From positions 1-7,275 of the forward strand of contig JBPPNE010000251.1 in NCBI GenBank assembly GCA_051306415.1: DNA of 7,275 bases. Direction: 5' to 3'. Made by a program: the position numbers and the translations under genes. Of this stretch, positions 1 to 5,950 are shown piece by piece (within the stretch, counting starts at the first letter, position 1; every line of letters begins with the position of its first letter). This DNA is from CBDDRG01 sp051306415 (GTDB taxonomy: Bacteria; Pseudomonadota; Gammaproteobacteria; Pseudomonadales; Porticoccaceae). Under the pieces are notes generated by a model. That model did no database searches. It was not told the DNA's origin and was given only the letters and a program-made list of their open reading frames with translations.

Positions 1-148
1 ACCCCCTGAACTTTCCTGCCGGGCTCGACTGGCGCCAGGTTTCAAACCAGGTCTCGGGACAACTCTATTTTCGCGTCAGGCACGCACTATTGATCCGGCC
101 TCCAAATACATTCGCCTTGAGTCTGTCGGAGAGCCTCACTCGCAGGGC

Positions 149-171
149 TTCGACAAGCTCAGCCCGAACGG
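149..171. repeat. Dispersed TTCGACAAGCTCA-type repeat, single unit
   Basis: A 23-base unit starting TTCGACAAGCTCA and ending CGAACGG. It matches the arms of the larger inverted repeat at 6569-6591 and 6605-6627 at nearly every base. It lies 24 bases beyond the stop codon of the metallophosphoesterase, so it is in the 3' untranslated or intergenic region of that operon. Units of this type are common between genes in many proteobacteria; their function is not established. Confidence 0.8.
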
Positions 172-194
172 CTTCAATCTGTTTGCGGGCCAGA

Positions 195-737
195 TCAATA
201 ACGACGCCGCCCAGCTCGGCCGAGAGCGGGAAACCGATGGGCAATGATCTGCCACTCACCGACGCCCGCTTCGAGCAGCAGGCACGATGGCCCGCCGTTG
301 GTGCGGGCGCGGCCGGCGGCACCGGGATTCAATAGCCAGGGTGCGGGAGCGAGGTCTTGCAGCAGGCGGTGGCTATGGCCGTAGAGCACGGCGCGGGCGG
401 TTGGATGGGCGGCGCACAGACGCGTGTGGCGGCGGGCCGCGGACTGTCGATGGCCATGTTCCACCACCAGAATGCCGCCCGGCAGCGGTACTTCGAGCCA
501 CTCCGGCAGAGCCGCCAAATCCGCTAAGGCGCCCAGCCATTTGCCCGGTACGTCGTTGTTGCCACGCACGGCGAGGACCCGCCCGGCGGCCGCTGCCAGC
601 GTTTCCAGTACGGCGCTGGCACCGACATCGCCGGCGTGTACGGCCAGCGTGCAGTCCTGCGCGAGTTCCGCGATGCGCGGGTCAAGCACGCCATGGGTGT
701 CGGCCAGCAGTAGCACGCGCACGGCTTTGCCGGTCAT
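195..737 (-). CDS. YfcE/MJ0936-type metallophosphoesterase
   Basis: A 180-residue calcineurin-like phosphoesterase of the small single-domain YfcE class, expected to hydrolyse phosphodiesters or phosphomonoesters in the cytoplasm using two metal ions. The family's metal-binding motifs appear in order: Asp13-x-His15 (ADTHG), Gly36-Asp37 (HAGDVG), Gly59-Asn60 with Asn61-Asp62 (RGNND), His94-Gly-His96 (EHGH) and Gly120-His121-Ser-His123 (YGHSH), followed by NPGA at 137-140. The length is normal for the class. The start is the ATG at 737 rather than the longer open frame upstream, because it has a GGAGGA ribosome site seven bases away and its ATG overlaps the stop of the cupin gene as ATGA, indicating translational coupling. 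There is no signal peptide. The C-terminus is basic (GRAGRRRY). The substrate cannot be read from the sequence. The family call is firm. Confidence 0.93.
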   Translation of the reverse strand: MTGKAVRVLLLADTHGVLDPRIAELAQDCTLAVHAGDVGASAVLETLAAAAGRVLAVRGNNDVPGKWLGALADLAALPEWLEVPLPGGILVVEHGHRQSAARRHTRLCAAHPTARAVLYGHSHRLLQDLAPAPWLLNPGAAGRARTNGGPSCLLLEAGVGEWQIIAHRFPALGRAGRRRY

Positions 738-1078
738 GGCGGGTCCTCCGGCCAGAACAGCGCCAGCCATAGCGTGGGTGGGTCGGCACAAGTGGCTTCT
801 ATCCGGTGCCGACGGTGCGCCGGCAATTCGACGCTGTCGCCGGCCGCCAGATGTACGGTCTGCAAGCCGTCGGGCAGTTCGATGGTCAGTTCCGCCGCTC
901 CTTGCAGTAACACCACCCACTCGTGTTCGGCCTGGTCGTACCAGAAACCGGGAGGACTCGCCTGGCCGGTCGAGACGATGCGCTCAATCCGCAGCCCGGG
1001 CCGGTCCAGCAGATGTTGGATGCGCTCCTTGGCCTCGGGACCGGTGGGCAGGTTTTGGAAAAGGTTGGCCGATGGCAT
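734..1078 (-). CDS. Small single-domain cupin protein
   Basis: A 114-residue protein made of one cupin beta-barrel. Cupin motif 1 is seen around residues 47-60 (WYDQAEHEWVVLLQG, with His52 and Glu53), and motif 2 around 80-94 (GD, then LPAHRRHRIE with Pro87, His89 and His92). The first histidines of the classical motif 1 are replaced by Asp/Gln, so metal binding may differ or be weak. The start is the ATG at 1078, preceded by GAGGG eight bases upstream; an in-frame ATG at 1129 has no comparable site. It is the first gene of a two-gene operon, and its TGA overlaps the start of the metallophosphoesterase by ATGA. Stand-alone cupins range from enzymes to small-molecule sensors, so the pairing suggests a shared process but does not identify it. 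No signal peptide or membrane segment is present. Confidence 0.88.
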   Translation of the reverse strand: MPSANLFQNLPTGPEAKERIQHLLDRPGLRIERIVSTGQASPPGFWYDQAEHEWVVLLQGAAELTIELPDGLQTVHLAAGDSVELPAHRRHRIEATCADPPTLWLALFWPEDPP

Positions 1079-1323
1079 GCGGAGGTCCCTCAAGTGTTCC
1101 GCACACGACTTTACTCCGGGCTGGTGCATCGGACCACGCGCGTGTTGTCGGGAATCGAGTAAGAAAGGAATTCAAAGAGCACCGACACCATGACGCTGGT
1201 CCTCGTACATGCGTGATAGCGGCCGCTGGACCTGCGACTATCGCGCTGCTCCAGGCGCCGCGAGTGGCCGTTTCGCAGGCACAATCGGCCATTGATCCAG
1301 GGATGTGCCGAAGAAGTTCTTCG
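1079..1323. other. Intergenic region upstream of the cupin operon
   Basis: No intact gene is supported here. The promoter of the minus-strand cupin operon should lie in this stretch, but no convincing -35/-10 pair was found. The one coding-like trace is at 1190-1290 on the plus strand (listed separately). Open frames that cross this region are shadows of the neighbouring genes: they lack ribosome sites and their translations are compositionally like noise. Confidence 0.5.
1190..1290 (+). pseudogene. Possible remnant of an alpha/beta hydrolase N-terminus
   Basis: An ATG at 1190 opens MTLVLVHA and then runs into TGA and TAG within ten codons. Many small alpha/beta hydrolases start with M-T-x-V-L-V-H-G, where this strand leads to the oxyanion-hole HG. 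After the stops, other frames give a GRW/WTCDYR-like stretch and then ALLQAPRVAV, reminiscent of the LLQARGHRV that follows in those enzymes. No single frame carries the whole match, so if real it has several frameshifts. The resemblance is short and could be chance; this is a weak call. Confidence 0.2.
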
Positions 1324-1454
1324 ATCCTTCGCAACACTCAGGTCGAACTAAAGCTGAGGACGAACGCTAACCCGTTGAACCCCGTTGGGGGTGAGTCCTG
1401 AGCCTGTCGAAGGTTCGAGCCCCGAATGGAATCAGGTTATTCAAAACATCCCTA
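1324..1454. repeat. Degenerate cluster of the TTCGACAAGCTCA-type repeat
   Basis: Diverged copies lie back to back. Bases 1324-1348 read ATCCTTCGCAACACTCAGG then TCGAAC, one or two changes and small indels from the standard unit. A second partial unit ends GAGGACGAACG at 1356-1366. Bases 1382-1454 align with the reverse complement of the left arm of the 6532-6651 element: CCGTT, GGTGAG, TGTCGAA, GGAATC, GGTTATTCA and CATCCCTA occur in the same order, with small insertions. The cluster lies just upstream of the amine oxidase. Reading it as coding adds a spurious extension (SPEPVEG) to that protein, a typical false translation of this repeat. Confidence 0.7.
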
Positions 1455-1467
1455 AACGATCAATAAT
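1440..1467 (+). promoter_or_regulatory. Candidate sigma-70 promoter for the amine oxidase
   Basis: TTCAAA at 1440-1445 (4 of 6 to the -35 consensus), a 16-base spacer and AATAAT at 1462-1467 (5 of 6 to the -10 consensus). This is the only AT-rich stretch before the gene and would give a leader of roughly 28 bases before the ATG at 1502. The -35 hexamer lies inside the conserved end of the dispersed repeat. The match is suggestive and unproven. Confidence 0.35.
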
Positions 1468-1488
1468 AACGCTTCATCACAACGACCC

Positions 1489-1494
1489 AGGAAG
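1489..1494 (+). promoter_or_regulatory. Ribosome binding site fixing the amine oxidase start
   Basis: AGGAAG ends seven bases before the ATG at 1502. The ATG at 1495 is out of frame, and the in-frame ATG at 1385 lies inside repeat DNA without a ribosome site. This decides the start at 1502. Confidence 0.7.
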
Positions 1495-1501
1495 ATGGCC
1501 C

Positions 1502-3166
1502 ATGCCCCGACACCAGTCGCCCCGCACCCCACGTTCTTCACTGTTTCGCACCCTCGTCCGCGCTCTGCGTGCGGCCCAGCACGCCAATCGTGGGTCCGCT
1601 GAATTGCCGCCGCGTGCGGCACAAACGGCGTGGACACGGCGGCGCTTTTTGCACACCACGGCAGCGGCGGCGCCGGCACTGGCATTGACAGGTTTGTCGC
1701 GCGGCGCCTGGGCACTGCCGGCGGGCAAGCCGGGGCGCAGGGTCGCGGTGGTGGGTGGCGGTATCGCCGGGCTGAATGCGGCTTATCGGCTCATGCGGGC
1801 CGGCGTCGAGGTTGCGCTGTACGAGGCGAGCGGACGCCTCGGCGGGCGTATCCGCTCATCGGCCGATACCCTCGGCGACAATCTGGTGGTGGAGTTGGGG
1901 GGTGAGTTCATCAATTCCAATCACGACGACATGCGGGCCCTTGCCGGCGAATTCGGCCTCAGTCTGTTCAATCGCAGGGATGCCGTGGCGCCGTCGGATA
2001 TTGCCCCAACAGCTTACGTTTTGGCCGGTAAGGTCCGTACCGAAGAGGAGCTTGCCCGCCTGCTGCGCCCGCTCGCCGCACAGATCGGCAAGGATGCCGA
2101 CCACGTCGAAAAGGACTACGACCGCTATGCGCCTGCGCTGGATAAACTGTCGGTGAGCGACTACCTTGACCGTCACGCCAAGCTGATCCCCGAGCCCTTC
2201 ATCCGCATGCTGATAGCGCTTTCGATTCGCACCGAATACGGTGTCGAGCCCGCGCAGTCGTCGGCGTTACAACTGTTGTATAACTTACCCACGGTGAGCG
2301 ACGGTGACGTCGAGATGCTCGGCGATAGCGACGAAGCCTTCACCATCGTCGGCGGCAACGGCCGGCTTATCGACGCGCTCGGGCAGGCGCTCGGCGAGCG
2401 GGTGCAACGGAACCGGCGACTGGTCGGCGTCGACACCCGCGGTGGCGCGGGTGTACGCCTGAATTTTCACGGCGGGCACGTGGTCGAGGCCGACTATGCA
2501 ATTCTGGCGATGCCGTTCACCGTGCTGCGTAGCGTCACCTTCGATGCACCGCTGCCCACTCAGCTGCGACGCTTTATCGCCGAGGCGACGCTGGGTAGCA
2601 ACGACAAGGTGATCGCCGGTTTCGCCGAGCGAGTGTGGCGGCGACCGGCAGGCTTTACCGGCGAAGCCTGGACTGACCTGGGGTTCGCCGAAGTCTGGGA
2701 TGCCACCCAACGGCAACCCGAGCTGGCGGCGGGGGCGCTGACGTTTTTTATGGGCGGCAAGGAGGTGGCGACGAAACCACCGGCGGCCGAGGTGCAGGGC
2801 CGGGAGTTTGTCGATCAGCTGGACCAGCATGTTGCCGGTACCAAGCCGGCGGCGACGGGGCGCTTCGTGCGCACCGACTGGAGCGGGAATCCGTTCAGTC
2901 GGGGCGCCTACACCAGCTTCCGCCCCGGTCAGCTCACCCGCTTCGCCGACCTGCTGTGGATCGAAGCGGAAGATCCGGAAGAAGCGCAGGAAGTGCGGGC
3001 AGGCAAGCTGTTGTTTGCCGGCGAACATCTGAGCGACGAGTACTTTGGCTTCATGAACGGCGGCGCGCAGACTGGCCGCCTCGCCGCCGATGCGGTGCTG
3101 GAGCTGCTGGGACTGAGCGGTGGCGCCGGTGCCACCGCACTACGTACAGCCTTGGTCGAGGGCTGA
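1502..3166 (+). CDS. Tat-exported flavin-dependent amine oxidase
   Basis: A 554-residue FAD enzyme of the flavin monoamine oxidase family, expected to oxidise a primary or secondary amine with oxygen, giving an imine or aldehyde, ammonia and hydrogen peroxide. A twin-arginine signal is visible: RRRFL at 46-50, a hydrophobic alanine-rich stretch at 53-66, and a plausible cleavage site after AWA (69-71). Export to the periplasm as a folded protein is therefore likely. The FAD-binding Rossmann fold follows: VVGGGIAG with Gly85-x-Gly87-x-x-Gly90, Glu108 at the end of the second strand, and GRLGGR at 111-116. The C-terminal flavin motif is FAGEH (505-509) followed by FGFMNGGAQTGRLAA. The segment before the Tat motif is long (45 residues) and basic; the start could lie further in, but the ribosome site favours the first ATG. 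It faces the amidohydrolase convergently. The substrate is not deducible; a related FAD oxidoreductase activity is possible. Confidence 0.92.
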   Translation: MPRHQSPRTPRSSLFRTLVRALRAAQHANRGSAELPPRAAQTAWTRRRFLHTTAAAAPALALTGLSRGAWALPAGKPGRRVAVVGGGIAGLNAAYRLMRAGVEVALYEASGRLGGRIRSSADTLGDNLVVELGGEFINSNHDDMRALAGEFGLSLFNRRDAVAPSDIAPTAYVLAGKVRTEEELARLLRPLAAQIGKDADHVEKDYDRYAPALDKLSVSDYLDRHAKLIPEPFIRMLIALSIRTEYGVEPAQSSALQLLYNLPTVSDGDVEMLGDSDEAFTIVGGNGRLIDALGQALGERVQRNRRLVGVDTRGGAGVRLNFHGGHVVEADYAILAMPFTVLRSVTFDAPLPTQLRRFIAEATLGSNDKVIAGFAERVWRRPAGFTGEAWTDLGFAEVWDATQRQPELAAGALTFFMGGKEVATKPPAAEVQGREFVDQLDQHVAGTKPAATGRFVRTDWSGNPFSRGAYTSFRPGQLTRFADLLWIEAEDPEEAQEVRAGKLLFAGEHLSDEYFGFMNGGAQTGRLAADAVLELLGLSGGAGATALRTALVEG

Positions 3167-3240
3167 AACAATCTCATCATTCGTGCGCCATCATCAGCAC
3201 GTTATCATTTGCGCGCCGCCGCCAATTCAGTTGACGGGCA

Positions 3241-3272
3241 GGTGTCGGGTTGCGCTGCGCTAACCCACCCTG
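3241..3272. repeat. Dispersed GGGTTGCGCTGCGCTAACCC palindrome
   Basis: Bases 3247-3266 read GGGTTGCGCTGCGCTAACCC, flanked by GGTGTC and ACCC. I recognise this as one of the short imperfect palindromes scattered between genes in many gammaproteobacteria (typical form GGTGGGTTAGCGCAGC and so on). The GGGTT/AACCC ends can pair. It lies six bases beyond the stop of the minus-strand amidohydrolase and 75 bases beyond that of the amine oxidase, so it may serve as a transcript end for either, though neither strand has a T-run. Confidence 0.6.
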
Positions 3273-3277
3273 CGGAT

Positions 3278-4387
3278 CTAGACGCGGGCCAAGTTGTACA
3301 GCGCCGCCACATTGTCGTGCAGCAGCATGTCCTGCTGGGCCTGGGGCAGCGGCGCCACGTACTTCTTCAGTAGGTCCTGCGACCAGGGCCAGGTGGAGTC
3401 GCTGTGGGGAAAGTCGTTGGCCCACATGATGCGGCGCGGGTTCATGGCCTCCAGCATGGTGAAGGCGACGATGTCGTCCTGAAAGGTGACGTAGATATTC
3501 TCGCGAAAATATTCGCTTGGCATTTTGTCGAGCTCGACGCCGCGCAGGCGGAAGCGGTGGCGGTTGTAGGTGTGATCGAGCCGATAGATGAAATGGGGCA
3601 CCCAGCCGGCGTCGGCTTCCACGCACACGATCTTGAGCCGCGGGTTGCGCATGAACACGCCGGAATTGACGAACATGGCCATGATGTCTTGGTTGGCGCG
3701 GATGATCGCGTAGCCGGAGTTGATACTGGTGCCGCGAAACTGCATCGACTTCATTTCACCGGAAGTCAGGATATGAAAGCTGAGCGGCAGTTCCAGATCG
3801 ATGGCGGCCTGCCAGAAAGGATCGAACATGCCGTGGTCGTAATCCACGTCCGCAATCGCCGGGCGTCCCGGCAGCATTACGCCGCGCAGTCCCAACGCCT
3901 TGATGCGGCGCAGATCCTCGATACCCTCGTCGATACTGCGCAGCGCGACCTGGCCGACGCCGAGGAGGCGATCCCGGGCGTGGTCGCAGAACTCGGCGAT
4001 CCACAGATTGTAGGCGTCCATGCAGGCCTTCTTGTAGTCGTGATCGGAGACATTGCAGACCTCCATGCCGACGGAGGGATAGATCACTTCGGCGGCGATG
4101 CCGTCGCGGTCCTGGTCGAGCAGGCGCGCCGCCGGGTCCCAGCCGCCACGGTGCAGGTCTTCGAATCTGGCGCCCTTGGTGGACAATTGCTCGGGCGGCT
4201 TGCCGGCGGCTGAAATCAGGCTCAATGGCAACGCTTTCTTCACTCCCTTGATCTGGTAGACGTCGCCGCGCTCCGGGTCGTGAACCACACGCGGCGCATC
4301 GTCGAGATATTTTTTATCGATGCGATCAATGTAGAGACCCGGCGGCTCGCAGACGTGGGAATCGGACGAAATGATGGGCTTGAACAT
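3278..4387 (-). CDS. ACMSD-type amidohydrolase (TIM-barrel metal-dependent hydrolase)
   Basis: A 369-residue member of the amidohydrolase-2 group (PF04909 type), related to aminocarboxymuconate-semialdehyde and resorcylate decarboxylases. The fold is a TIM barrel with one catalytic metal, usually zinc. Visible landmarks are Asp9-Ser-His11 in the N-terminal SDSHVCEP motif (the usual variant of the family's H-x-H), His205 in SFHILTSG, Glu257 in VEADAGWVPHFIYRLDHTYNRH-like context, and Asp325 with His328 in WANDFPHSDSTWPW near the C-terminus. The start is the ATG at 4387, with AGGAG seven bases upstream; the longer open frame begins in non-conserved sequence with no ribosome site. There is no signal peptide, so it is cytoplasmic. 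Relatives act on aromatic-ring or carboxylate intermediates, but substrate and reaction (hydrolysis or decarboxylation) cannot be assigned. It stands alone, divergent from the phosphatase. Confidence 0.9.
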   Translation of the reverse strand: MFKPIISSDSHVCEPPGLYIDRIDKKYLDDAPRVVHDPERGDVYQIKGVKKALPLSLISAAGKPPEQLSTKGARFEDLHRGGWDPAARLLDQDRDGIAAEVIYPSVGMEVCNVSDHDYKKACMDAYNLWIAEFCDHARDRLLGVGQVALRSIDEGIEDLRRIKALGLRGVMLPGRPAIADVDYDHGMFDPFWQAAIDLELPLSFHILTSGEMKSMQFRGTSINSGYAIIRANQDIMAMFVNSGVFMRNPRLKIVCVEADAGWVPHFIYRLDHTYNRHRFRLRGVELDKMPSEYFRENIYVTFQDDIVAFTMLEAMNPRRIMWANDFPHSDSTWPWSQDLLKKYVAPLPQAQQDMLLHDNVAALYNLARV

Positions 4388-4696
4388 GGCGGTGCTCCTG
4401 GGGCGATAATGAAATCTGGCGCGCTGTGCGCTGCGGTAGGCGAGCAGGAGTCGCCTGCGGGATAGCGCTGCTTCCCGTTGGTGGTCGCGCGCTACTTTTT
4501 TACTGTAGACAGCTTGGAGCATAAACCAGGGTTTTGCCAAATGCCATGGTTGCAAGTCGAACCCGACATCCGCCGGAGGGCAGTGCGCAAGGGCGAGCGC
4601 CCGGGTTAAACTGCGGAGCAGCTACAGTTCGCGCGCGCCAGTCCGAGGCAACCTTTTGGCCGGCGCTGAACCCCTGTCCGGAGGATGAACACTGCC
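4388..4696. other. Divergent intergenic region
   Basis: This 309-base gap separates the amidohydrolase (minus) from the histidine phosphatase (plus) and should hold both promoters; no convincing hexamer pair was found for either. An inverted repeat AGGCGA-(7)-TCGCCT lies at 4438-4456, about 50 bases ahead of the amidohydrolase start, so it would form a hairpin in that mRNA's leader. An AT-rich patch (CTACTTTTTTACTGTAG) lies near 4491-4507. No gene is seen. Confidence 0.5.
4680..4684 (+). promoter_or_regulatory. Ribosome binding site deciding the phosphatase start
   Basis: GGAGG touches the ATG at 4685 with no spacer, which makes that codon a poor start. The in-frame ATG at 4697 is 12 bases away, longer than usual but workable. 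The protein family's RHG strand also begins normally from the second ATG. Confidence 0.6.
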
Positions 4697-5311
4697 ATGA
4701 GTGAAGGCAAAATATTGCTGGTGCGCCACGGCCAGACAGCGGCCAATATCGATCAGGTCTGGCATGGCCACACCGATACCGCGCTCACCGAACTGGGTGA
4801 GCAGCAGGCGGAGCGTCTGGGCGCCTATTTTCACAACTATCTGCCGGAGGTGCACGCGATCTACGCGAGCCCGCTGCAGCGGGCCAAGCACACCGCGCAG
4901 CGCATCGCCGCCGCCACCGGGCACGATCTACGCATCGACCCACGGCTGATGGAGTTTGGCGTCGGTGAACTGGAGGGAAAGAGCTTCGTCGAGCTGGACG
5001 GAGAAAACGGCTTCGTTCGCCGCATGATGGCCGACGAGCACCACCGCGCACCGGGGGGCGAGAGCCGCCACGACGTCACCCGGCGGTTTGTCACCGCGGT
5101 GGAAGAATTTCGCCAGAATCACCCGGGCGAGAACATCGTGGTGGTGAGTCACGGCCTTGCCATTGCGTTCGGGCTGTCGCACTGGATTGATCGCGACAGC
5201 ACGCGCTGGACGCGCTACCGCGTCAACAACACCTCGGTGACTGAAGTCTGTCTCAATCGCTTCGAGATCGGCTTTCTCGACCGCATTGATCATCTGAACT
5301 CTAGCCGGTGA
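4697..5311 (+). CDS. Histidine phosphatase (phosphoglycerate mutase-like) family protein
   Basis: A 204-residue cytoplasmic enzyme of the histidine phosphatase superfamily, which removes phosphate through a phosphohistidine intermediate. The signature LVRHGQT places the nucleophile at His11 beside Arg10. Arg62 (SPLQRAKHTA) and the acid-base region MEFGVGELEGKS (Glu86) follow, and the second catalytic histidine is His152 in VVSHGLAI. The length and motif spacing fit the co-factor-independent phosphatase branch (GpmB/CobC-like) rather than the larger 2,3-bisphosphoglycerate-dependent mutase. The start at 4697 adds no residues before the first strand; starting at 4685 would add only MNTA. It is followed by a weak hairpin and then the HPP pseudogene, 66 bases away on the same strand. 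The substrate is not deducible: relatives include alpha-ribazole phosphatase and sugar phosphatases, and there are no cobalamin genes in view. Confidence 0.9.
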   Translation: MSEGKILLVRHGQTAANIDQVWHGHTDTALTELGEQQAERLGAYFHNYLPEVHAIYASPLQRAKHTAQRIAAATGHDLRIDPRLMEFGVGELEGKSFVELDGENGFVRRMMADEHHRAPGGESRHDVTRRFVTAVEEFRQNHPGENIVVVSHGLAIAFGLSHWIDRDSTRWTRYRVNNTSVTEVCLNRFEIGFLDRIDHLNSSR

Positions 5312-5315
5312 TCAC

Positions 5316-5335
5316 CCGCGTTGTTCGCGGTTTCA
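5316..5335 (+). terminator. Weak candidate terminator after the phosphatase
   Basis: CCGCG-(TTGTT)-CGCGG forms a five-base-pair GC stem at 5316-5330, followed by TTTCAATTT. The stem is short and the T-run is interrupted, so termination may be partial. Confidence 0.35.
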
Positions 5336-5342
5336 ATTTCGA

Positions 5343-5366
5343 GTGAAGTTACAGCGTGAAGTTACA
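5343..5366 (+). repeat. Tandem GTGAAGTTACA repeat upstream of the HPP gene
   Basis: GTGAAGTTACA occurs at 5343-5353 and again at 5356-5366, a period of 13 bases, ending just before the AAGGA ribosome site (5367-5371) of the HPP gene. It may be a recent local duplication or a two-copy operator; the spacing of 13 is slightly more than one helical turn. Confidence 0.6.
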
Positions 5367-5377
5367 AAGGAACCGGC

Positions 5378-5883
5378 ATGTCATTTCTCGACAAGATCAA
5401 GGGCGATCATGCGCCTTTGCCGCCACGGCCAGCACTCAAGGCTATCGCTCTTGCTTGGCTCGGTGGCGTTCTCGCCATTGCCACGGTGGCTTATCTCACC
5501 GACATTCTGCCGGTGGCTCTGGTGCTGGGTTCATTCGGGGCGTCCTGCGTGCTGGTGTTCGGTTATCCCGATGTACCTTTTTCGCAGCCGCGCAATGTCG
5601 TCTTCGGTCATCTCATCAGCTCTTTGGTTGGTCTGGTGTTTGTTTTTTCTGCGGCCCCCACTGGTGGTCCGTTGCGCTGGCTGTGGGCACCGCAATTGCC
5701 CTGATGATGTTGACGCGCACGGTGCATCCGCCCGCTGGCTCCAATCCCGTTATCGTTTTCCTGATCCAGCCGGCCTAGAGTTTTTTGCTCTTCCCGACCC
5801 TGGTTGGCGCCCTGGTATTGGTGGCGGTCGCCGTCGTCTACAACAACGCCACCCGCGGCACCCGCTATCCCAAATACTGGTAG
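5378..5883 (+). pseudogene. HPP-family membrane protein, frameshifted and with a nonsense codon
   Basis: The HPP family comprises small integral membrane proteins of about 170 residues; plant and cyanobacterial members have been linked to nitrite transport. The first frame (from 5378, AAGGA six bases upstream) gives MSFLDKIKGDHAP, then membrane segments with LVLGSFGASCVLVFGYP and the conserved SQPRNVVFGH. After VFVF at the six-T run 5643-5648 the match jumps one frame to FCGPHWWSVALAVG and carries the naming motif HPPAGSNP. That frame meets TAG at 5776, where relatives have Trp (TGG), and continues with SFLLFPTLVGALVLV to PKYW and the proper TAG at 5881. Adding one T restores a 168-residue length, matching the family. 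About four membrane helices are visible. The product as it stands would be 108 residues with a foreign tail and no HPP motif. One lesion might be a sequencing error; two argue for true decay. Confidence 0.85.
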
Positions 5884-5950
5884 CCATGGACCCGCTGAAT
5901 GGTTTGCTAGCCCCGCCAACGGCCGTCTTGCTGTGCGCAGGAAGGAAGCG

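Noticed and set aside
3..335. Plus-strand frame open from the window's left edge as the end of a partial gene
   Set aside because: It runs through the dispersed repeat and antisense to the phosphoesterase, and no family resemblance was seen.
424..1401. Plus-strand open frame of 325 codons across the cupin/phosphoesterase operon
   Set aside because: It is antisense to two genes with clear motifs; its translation is Arg/Pro/Ala-rich without any domain, and it ends in repeat DNA.
1324..1454. CRISPR-like array
   Set aside because: The units are palindromic, unevenly spaced and degenerate, with no regular spacers and no cas genes.
1385..1501. Extended N-terminus for the amine oxidase from the ATG at 1385
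   Set aside because: The extra 39 residues translate the dispersed repeat (SPEPVEG) and a probable promoter; the ribosome site at 1489-1494 supports 1502.
2285..3028. Minus-strand open frame of 247 codons inside the amine oxidase
   Set aside because: It is antisense to conserved FAD-enzyme sequence, with no recognisable motif.
3182..3209. Hairpin CGTGC-(10)-GCACG followed by TTATCATTT as a terminator of the amine oxidase
   Set aside because: The stem is only five base pairs with a ten-base loop and a broken T-run; too weak to call.
3404..4213. Plus-strand open frame of 269 codons opposite the amidohydrolase
   Set aside because: It is a full antisense shadow of a strongly supported enzyme gene, has no ribosome site, and is biased to the residues expected from complementing GC-rich codons.
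4491..4560. Promoter for the amidohydrolase around TACAGT or TATGCT on the minus strand
   Set aside because: No -35 hexamer lies at a suitable distance from either candidate.
5643..5648. Programmed frameshifting at the T-run in the HPP gene
   Set aside because: Slippage on T-runs is possible, but the separate TAG at 5776 would still truncate the protein, so a pseudogene is the simpler explanation.
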